A program made the position numbers and the translations under genes. Shown here one piece after another: positions 59,257-64,000 of a stretch of DNA of 64,000 nt (position 1 is the stretch's first letter; the number at the start of each line of letters is the position of its first letter). This stretch comes from Gracilinema caldarium DSM 7334 (GTDB taxonomy: Bacteria > Spirochaetota > Spirochaetia > Treponematales > Breznakiellaceae), in NCBI RefSeq assembly GCF_000219725.1, contig NC_015732.1:2982972-3046971 (forward strand), in the 5' to 3' direction. The notes below the pieces were generated by a model. That model was given only the letters and a program-made list of their open reading frames with translations, was not told where the DNA came from and ran no database searches.

Positions 59257-61137
59257 ATGCCAGCATTACGGTCCCAAACAAGTACCCAGGGCAGAAAGAT
59301 GGCCGGAGCCCGAGCCCTCTGGCGGGCCAACGGGATGAAGGTTCATCAATTTGGAAAACCCATTATTGCCATAGCCAACAGCTTTACCCAGTTTGTCCCC
59401 GGACATGTACATCTGCATCACATCGGACAGGAAATAAAAGCAATCATCGAAAGCCGGGGCTTTTTCGCCGCCGAGTTCAATACCATCGCCATCGACGACG
59501 GTATCGCCATGGGCCACGAAGGCATGCTCTACAGCCTGCCATCCCGGGACCTTATTGCGGACAGCGTGGAATACATGGTCAACGCCCAGCGGGCAGACGC
59601 CCTCATCTGCATCTCCAACTGCGACAAAATCACCCCCGGCATGTTAATGGCCGCCATGCGCCTGAATATTCCCACCGTCTTTGTTTCCGGAGGGCCCATG
59701 GAAGCGGGTAAGGTTGATGAACGGTCCCTGGATTTGGTGGATGCCATGGTTATGGGGGCTGACGATTCAGTTTCCGACGCCCAGCTTGCACGGGTGGAAG
59801 AATCGGCCTGCCCCACCTGCGGAAGCTGTTCGGGGATGTTTACCGCCAACTCGATGAACTGTCTGAACGAAGCCCTCGGCCTTGCCCTGGTCGGCAACGG
59901 GACCGCCCTGGCGACCCATGCAATTCGGAAAAACCTCTTTACCGCCGCGGCCCACCGAATTTGTGATATAGCCGAAGAATACTATAGCACCGGTAACGAA
60001 GGGCTCTTACCCCGGGGCATTGCCACCAGGGCGGCCTTTATGAATGCCATGGCCCTGGATATTGCCATGGGCGGGAGCACCAATACGGTTCTGCACCTGT
60101 TAGCCATCGCCCGGGAGGCCCAGGTCGATTTTACCCTTAAGGATATCGATGCCCTTTCCCGCCGGGTTCCCTGCATCTGCAAGGTGGCGCCCAGTTCTAC
60201 CTACCATATCGAAGATGTGCACCGGGCCGGGGGCATCATGGGCATCCTGAACGAATTAGACCAGGCAAACCTGCTTGACACCAGTACCGCCCGGGTCGAC
60301 TACCCCACCCTGGCCGAAGCCTTGAGTCGCTTCAAACTAAGGCCAAGCCCAGAACCTGGAGTTGCCGGTACCGACGACAGGCCCCGGGGAGACCCCCGGC
60401 TGGGCCAGCCAGAGGACTTTTACCGGGCTGCCCCCGGCGGGAAACCGAACCTCATTCTCGGAAGCCAAAACAGCCGTTACAAGGACCTGGACCTGGACCG
60501 GAGGAACGGCTGTATCCGTGATATTGCCCACGCCTATTATCCCGATGGAGGCCTCGCAGTCCTGTACGGAAACATCGCCCGGAAGGGAGCCATTGTAAAG
60601 ACCGCCGGGGTCGATGAAAGTCTCTTCCGTTTCAGCGGTCCTGCTATCGTGTTCGAGAGCCAGGAAGCGGCGGTGGAGGGCATCCTAAGTGGCCAGGTAC
60701 AACCGGGGATGGTGGTGGTCATCCGCTACGAAGGCCCCAAGGGAGGCCCGGGCATGCAGGAAATGCTGTACCCTACGAGCTACCTAAAAAGCCGGGGCCT
60801 CGGCAAGGCCTGTGCCCTCATCACCGACGGCCGTTTTTCCGGCGGCACGAGCGGCCTTTCCATCGGACACATCAGCCCCGAGGCCGCCGCGGGGGGAGAA
60901 CTGGCCCTGGTGCAAAACGGGGACATCATCGCCATAGATATCCGGGAACGGTCCATCAACCTGATGGTATCCGATACTGAACTGGAACAACGCAGACAAA
61001 AGGAACTGGAGCGGGGAAAACAGGCCTGGACACCGGCCAAGCGGAACCGCAGGGTCAGCCAAGCCCTCAGGATCTATGCCCACTTCGTCCAAAGTGCCGA
61101 TCTGGGAGCCACCCGGCTCTTGCCGGAAGATGTGTAA
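59257..61137 (+). CDS. ilvD: Dihydroxy-acid dehydratase (copy 2, long form)
   Basis: A 626-residue Fe-S dehydratase of the long (enterobacterial-type) class. It has [37 protein letters not shown], and [28 protein letters not shown]. Around residues 370-400 an insertion rich in Pro, Gly and charged residues ([20 protein letters not shown]) interrupts the central part. It catalyses the same step as the 556-residue copy at 42668, from which it is clearly divergent. First gene of the plus-strand operon with leuC, leuD and ilvB. Confidence 0.94.
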   Translation: MPALRSQTSTQGRKMAGARALWRANGMKVHQFGKPIIAIANSFTQFVPGHVHLHHIGQEIKAIIESRGFFAAEFNTIAIDDGIAMGHEGMLYSLPSRDLIADSVEYMVNAQRADALICISNCDKITPGMLMAAMRLNIPTVFVSGGPMEAGKVDERSLDLVDAMVMGADDSVSDAQLARVEESACPTCGSCSGMFTANSMNCLNEALGLALVGNGTALATHAIRKNLFTAAAHRICDIAEEYYSTGNEGLLPRGIATRAAFMNAMALDIAMGGSTNTVLHLLAIAREAQVDFTLKDIDALSRRVPCICKVAPSSTYHIEDVHRAGGIMGILNELDQANLLDTSTARVDYPTLAEALSRFKLRPSPEPGVAGTDDRPRGDPRLGQPEDFYRAAPGGKPNLILGSQNSRYKDLDLDRRNGCIRDIAHAYYPDGGLAVLYGNIARKGAIVKTAGVDESLFRFSGPAIVFESQEAAVEGILSGQVQPGMVVVIRYEGPKGGPGMQEMLYPTSYLKSRGLGKACALITDGRFSGGTSGLSIGHISPEAAAGGELALVQNGDIIAIDIRERSINLMVSDTELEQRRQKELERGKQAWTPAKRNRRVSQALRIYAHFVQSADLGATRLLPEDV

Positions 61138-61158
61138 GAATTTGTAAGGAGTACATTG

Positions 61159-62559
61159 ATGGGAAAAACATTGCTCGACAAGGTCTGGGAAACCCATAAG
61201 GTTGCCACCCTGCCTTCGGGAGAAGATCAGCTATTTATAGGACTGCACCTCATTCATGAAGTTACCTCCCCCCAAGCCTTCGCCATGATCCGGGAGCGGG
61301 GTTTTAGAGTAAAGCATCCTGAACGAACCGTCGCCACCGTAGACCATATCGTCCCCACGGACGACACGAGCCGCCCCCTGAAGGATGACCTGGCGGAAGA
61401 AATGCTCAAAGCCCTGGAAGAAAACACCTCCGCCCAGGGGATCCGTTTCTTTTCCTGGGGGAGCGGTAACCAGGGTATTGTCCATGTGATCGGCCCGGAA
61501 CTGGGACTCACCCAGCCGGGGATGACCATTGTGTGCGGCGATTCCCATACATCCACCCATGGAGCCTTTGGGGCCGTTGCCTTTGGGATTGGCACGAGTC
61601 AGATCCGGGACGTTCTGGCGACCCAGACATTGGCGGTCTCGAAACCGAAGGTCAGGCGCATCAATTTTGTAGGCAAACCGGGGCCGGGGGTCTATGCAAA
61701 GGACTATATTCTGGCCCTCATTGCCAGGCTCGGCGTAAAGGGCGGCATCGGCTATGCCTATGAATACGGCGGCCCTGCGGTAGAAGCCCTTTCCATGGAG
61801 GGCCGACTCACCCTCTGCAACATGAGCATCGAAGGGGGAGCCCGCTGTGGCTATATCAACCCGGATGCTGTTACCGTGGAGTACCTGCGGGGCCGGCCCT
61901 ATGCGCCAGAGGGACCAGCCTTTGAAGCGGCCCGGGACTACTGGCTTTCCATGGCTTCGGACCGCGATGCGATCTATGACGACGAAGTCACCATCGATGT
62001 CTCGACCCTGGCACCTATGGTAACCTGGGGTATCACACCGGGCCAGGGGATTCCCATTTCTGAAAAGCTTCCGCACCCCGAAGACCTGGGGGAGGATGCG
62101 GAACTGGCCCGGAGCGCCTATGCCCACATGGGGCTGGAACCGGGGAAACATGTCCTGGGGACACCGATACAGGTAGCCTTTATCGGAAGCTGTACCAACG
62201 GCAGACTGAGCGACCTCCGGGAAGCTGCGGCAATTCTGCGTGGAAGACATGTCGCTCCGGGGGTGCGGGCCCTGGTAGTTCCCGGTTCTGAACAGGTGCG
62301 GGCCGCCGCGGAGGCGGAGGGGCTGGACCAGGTTTTTACCGAAGCAGGGTTCGAGTGGCGCCAGGCGGGCTGTTCCATGTGCCTGGCCATGAACCCGGAC
62401 CGTCTTAAGGGGAATGAGCTTTGTGCCTCATCATCGAACCGGAACTTTATCGGCCGTCAGGGCTCCGCCCGGGGACGGACCATGTTGATGAGCCCCGCCA
62501 TGGTTGCGGCCGCCGCAATCCGGGGAGCTATTGCGGATGTACGGGAGTTTTTAGCATGA
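61159..62559 (+). CDS. leuC: 3-isopropylmalate dehydratase, large subunit
   Basis: A 466-residue aconitase-family subunit with a [4Fe-4S] cluster. Landmarks: [41 protein letters not shown] (Cys), and the double Cys in [14 protein letters not shown]. It isomerises 2- to 3-isopropylmalate, and in this genome probably citramalate to 3-methylmalate too, since no separate leuCD pair is seen near cimA. ATG 61159 has GGAG seven bases upstream; TTG 61156 is also in frame. Confidence 0.95.
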   Translation: MGKTLLDKVWETHKVATLPSGEDQLFIGLHLIHEVTSPQAFAMIRERGFRVKHPERTVATVDHIVPTDDTSRPLKDDLAEEMLKALEENTSAQGIRFFSWGSGNQGIVHVIGPELGLTQPGMTIVCGDSHTSTHGAFGAVAFGIGTSQIRDVLATQTLAVSKPKVRRINFVGKPGPGVYAKDYILALIARLGVKGGIGYAYEYGGPAVEALSMEGRLTLCNMSIEGGARCGYINPDAVTVEYLRGRPYAPEGPAFEAARDYWLSMASDRDAIYDDEVTIDVSTLAPMVTWGITPGQGIPISEKLPHPEDLGEDAELARSAYAHMGLEPGKHVLGTPIQVAFIGSCTNGRLSDLREAAAILRGRHVAPGVRALVVPGSEQVRAAAEAEGLDQVFTEAGFEWRQAGCSMCLAMNPDRLKGNELCASSSNRNFIGRQGSARGRTMLMSPAMVAAAAIRGAIADVREFLA

Positions 62560-63224
62560 TTGATACTCGGATTTTTTTTATAACAAGCCGGGCTGTCCCA
62601 GTGCGGGGGGATGACATCGATACGGACCGGATCATTCCGGCCCGGTTCCTTCGCTGTGTTACCTTTGACGGCCTGGGAGAACAGGCCTTTCGGGATGAGC
62701 GGTTCGATGAACAGGGCAAGGAAAAGCCCCACCCCTTTAACGATGTACGCTACCGGGGTGCGGAAATTCTCGTGGTGAACCGGAATTTCGGTTGCGGCTC
62801 TTCCCGGGAACATGCCCCCCAGGCCTTAGCCCGCTGGGGCATCCGGGCCCTCCTCGGCATTTCCTTTGCGGACATCTTTGCGGGGAACTGCGCCGCCATC
62901 GGCCTGCCGGTTGTAACCGCCCCGGATGAACCGGTACGGAAGCTTCAGGGCCTTCTCGAAGCAGACCCCACCCTACAGGTAACCCTGGACCTGGAAGCCC
63001 TGCGCTGCCAGGTACAGCAGACACCGGCCAGAATAGGCTCAAACCATCAATCTGAACTGGTATTGGAATTCCCCCTTACCATGAACGAGTCCCATCGGCA
63101 GAAATTCCTCGCCGGGACCTGGGACACCATGGCAACCCTGCTCCAGCAGGAAGCAGCCATCGGGGCTGTCGCGGCGCGGCTCCCCTATATGAAAGGATTT
63201 TCCTATGAACAGTACCACCACTAA
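62556..63224 (+). CDS. leuD: 3-isopropylmalate dehydratase, small subunit
   Basis: A 222-residue subunit starting at ATG 62556 in an ATGA overlap with leuC; an upstream ATG at 62421 lies inside leuC and is not used. It has [17 protein letters not shown] and [20 protein letters not shown], the swivel-domain motifs. It partners LeuC. At 222 residues it is the longer (enterobacterial-type) LeuD, in line with the LeuC form. Confidence 0.95.
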   Translation: MIDTRIFFITSRAVPVRGDDIDTDRIIPARFLRCVTFDGLGEQAFRDERFDEQGKEKPHPFNDVRYRGAEILVVNRNFGCGSSREHAPQALARWGIRALLGISFADIFAGNCAAIGLPVVTAPDEPVRKLQGLLEADPTLQVTLDLEALRCQVQQTPARIGSNHQSELVLEFPLTMNESHRQKFLAGTWDTMATLLQQEAAIGAVAARLPYMKGFSYEQYHH

Positions 63225-64000
63225 ACCAGCCGCCGCTGGTGCCACTATGACCGGAGCTCAGGCTATTATCGCATCCTGCGAACAGCATGGGCTCACCCAT
63301 ATATTCGGCTATCCGGGGGGCGCCAACATCCCCCTCTTCGACGCCCTCCTGGATTCATCTATTAAACTGGTTCTGAGCCGCCACGAACAGGGGGCGGTGC
63401 ACATGGCCGACGGGTACGCCCGCGCCAGCGGCAAGGTCGGCGTAGCCCTGGTCACGAGCGGCCCCGGGGCAACCAACGCCATCACAGGGCTCCTGACAGC
63501 CCACATGGATTCGGTGCCCCTCATTGTCATCTGCGGCCAGACCATTACGGCAAACCTGGGCCGGGATGCCTTTCAGGAAGCGGATGTGTCCGGTATCAGT
63601 TACCCCGTGGTTAAACACTCCTACCTCGTAAAGGATCCAGCCCAACTGCCCCGGATTATGAAGGAAGCCTTTTACATTGCCGCTACCGGCCGGCCCGGCC
63701 CGGTCCTTATCGATGTGCCCAAGGATGTGTCCTCCGCGGTCTGCCATGCGGATTTTACGGTAGCTATGGACCTGCCGGGCTACCAGGTGGTGCAGGGTTT
63801 TGATGAGTCCCAGATTGAGTGCACTGCTGCAGCCCTTTCCAGGGCCCGGCGGCCGGTGCTGCTGTTAGGTCATGGGGCGATCATTTCGGGAGCTCACAAC
63901 GAAATCCGGCACCTGGCAGAAAAACTTCGTATACCGGTGGTTTCTACCCTGCTTGGGAAGGGTGCGTTTCCCGAAACCCACGAACTATCCCTGGGGATGC
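63205..64000 (+). CDS. ilvB: Acetolactate synthase, large subunit (copy 2, 3' end outside window)
   Basis: The first 265 residues are visible: MTGAQAIIASCEQHGLTHIFGYPGGANIPLF, the catalytic Glu in LSRHEQGAVHMADGYARASG, SGPGATNAITGLLTAHMDSVPL and GRPGPVLIDVPKDV. It starts at ATG 63205, overlapping leuD by 20 bases, with AAGGA upstream. It is a paralogue of the copy at 40913 and is the fourth gene of the operon; a paired small subunit may follow beyond the window. Confidence 0.94.
   Translation, partial: MNSTTTKPAAAGATMTGAQAIIASCEQHGLTHIFGYPGGANIPLFDALLDSSIKLVLSRHEQGAVHMADGYARASGKVGVALVTSGPGATNAITGLLTAHMDSVPLIVICGQTITANLGRDAFQEADVSGISYPVVKHSYLVKDPAQLPRIMKEAFYIAATGRPGPVLIDVPKDVSSAVCHADFTVAMDLPGYQVVQGFDESQIECTAAALSRARRPVLLLGHGAIISGAHNEIRHLAEKLRIPVVSTLLGKGAFPETHELSLGM

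Overview
The window looks like chromosomal DNA of a spirochaete, most likely a free-living or thermophilic relative of Treponema. This is an inference. It rests on the order of the BMP-type riboflavin transporter genes behind an FMN riboswitch (as in treponemal rfuABCD), a DUF4954 left-handed beta-helix protein, many GGDEF and histidine-kinase proteins, and moderate GC with AT-rich accessory patches. No rRNA, tRNA, insertion sequence or CRISPR array was recognised.

Layout. 1-4.1 kb: a two-component pair (LytS/YesM-type kinase plus a response regulator cut by the window edge), a PAS-GAF-GGDEF protein and an NlpC/P60 hydrolase. 4.2-8.9 kb: a catabolic operon buk-ptb-vorDABC on the minus strand, fit to ferment branched-chain 2-oxo acids to branched fatty acids with ATP formation. 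9-24.8 kb: housekeeping and transport genes (metal-dependent hydrolase, DUF2156 protein, peptidase T, Rsm22-like methyltransferase, a GntR-controlled ABC exporter with a perfect 26-bp operator and an unlisted 31-residue membrane protein, a nucleotide-cyclase-domain protein, a FAD dehydrogenase, DUF4954, a nucleoside-recognition membrane protein, TrpR, Uup). 24.7-33.2 kb: an FMN-riboswitch-controlled riboflavin importer whose operon appears to run on into a 1148-residue hybrid kinase/diguanylate cyclase.

34.0-37.7 kb is an AT-rich accessory island: a Phd/PIN toxin-antitoxin pair, a YbjN-like secreted protein, mazEF, a barrel-like exported protein and a decayed vapBC pair. Two long attC-like dyad sites lie in it, and its right-hand part is bracketed by imperfect direct repeats. 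It resembles an integron cassette cluster without an integrase.

37.8-40.8 kb holds RluA, a HAD phosphatase and an M48 protease. 40.9-52.5 kb is a minus-strand biosynthetic operon: a DAHP synthase-prephenate dehydratase fusion, then ilvN, ilvC, leuA, cimA, leuB, ilvD and ilvB. 59.3-64 kb is a second, plus-strand operon: a second ilvD, leuC, leuD and a second ilvB (cut by the window end). Together they supply nearly the whole valine/leucine/isoleucine route, with isoleucine made via citramalate. The segment between them holds a HAD-IIA phosphatase, an AbiE-type toxin-antitoxin module inserted at the 3' end of that gene between 28-bp perfect direct repeats, a DUF1007/NicO metal transporter pair, a hipA-hipB pair in inverted order, and a stand-alone RibD reductase domain.

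Recurring themes are: making and fermenting the same amino acids within 60 kb, riboflavin import beside a riboflavin-pathway reductase domain, several toxin-antitoxin modules, low-complexity insertions in core enzymes, and first genes whose -10 box sits almost on the start codon (candidate leaderless mRNAs).
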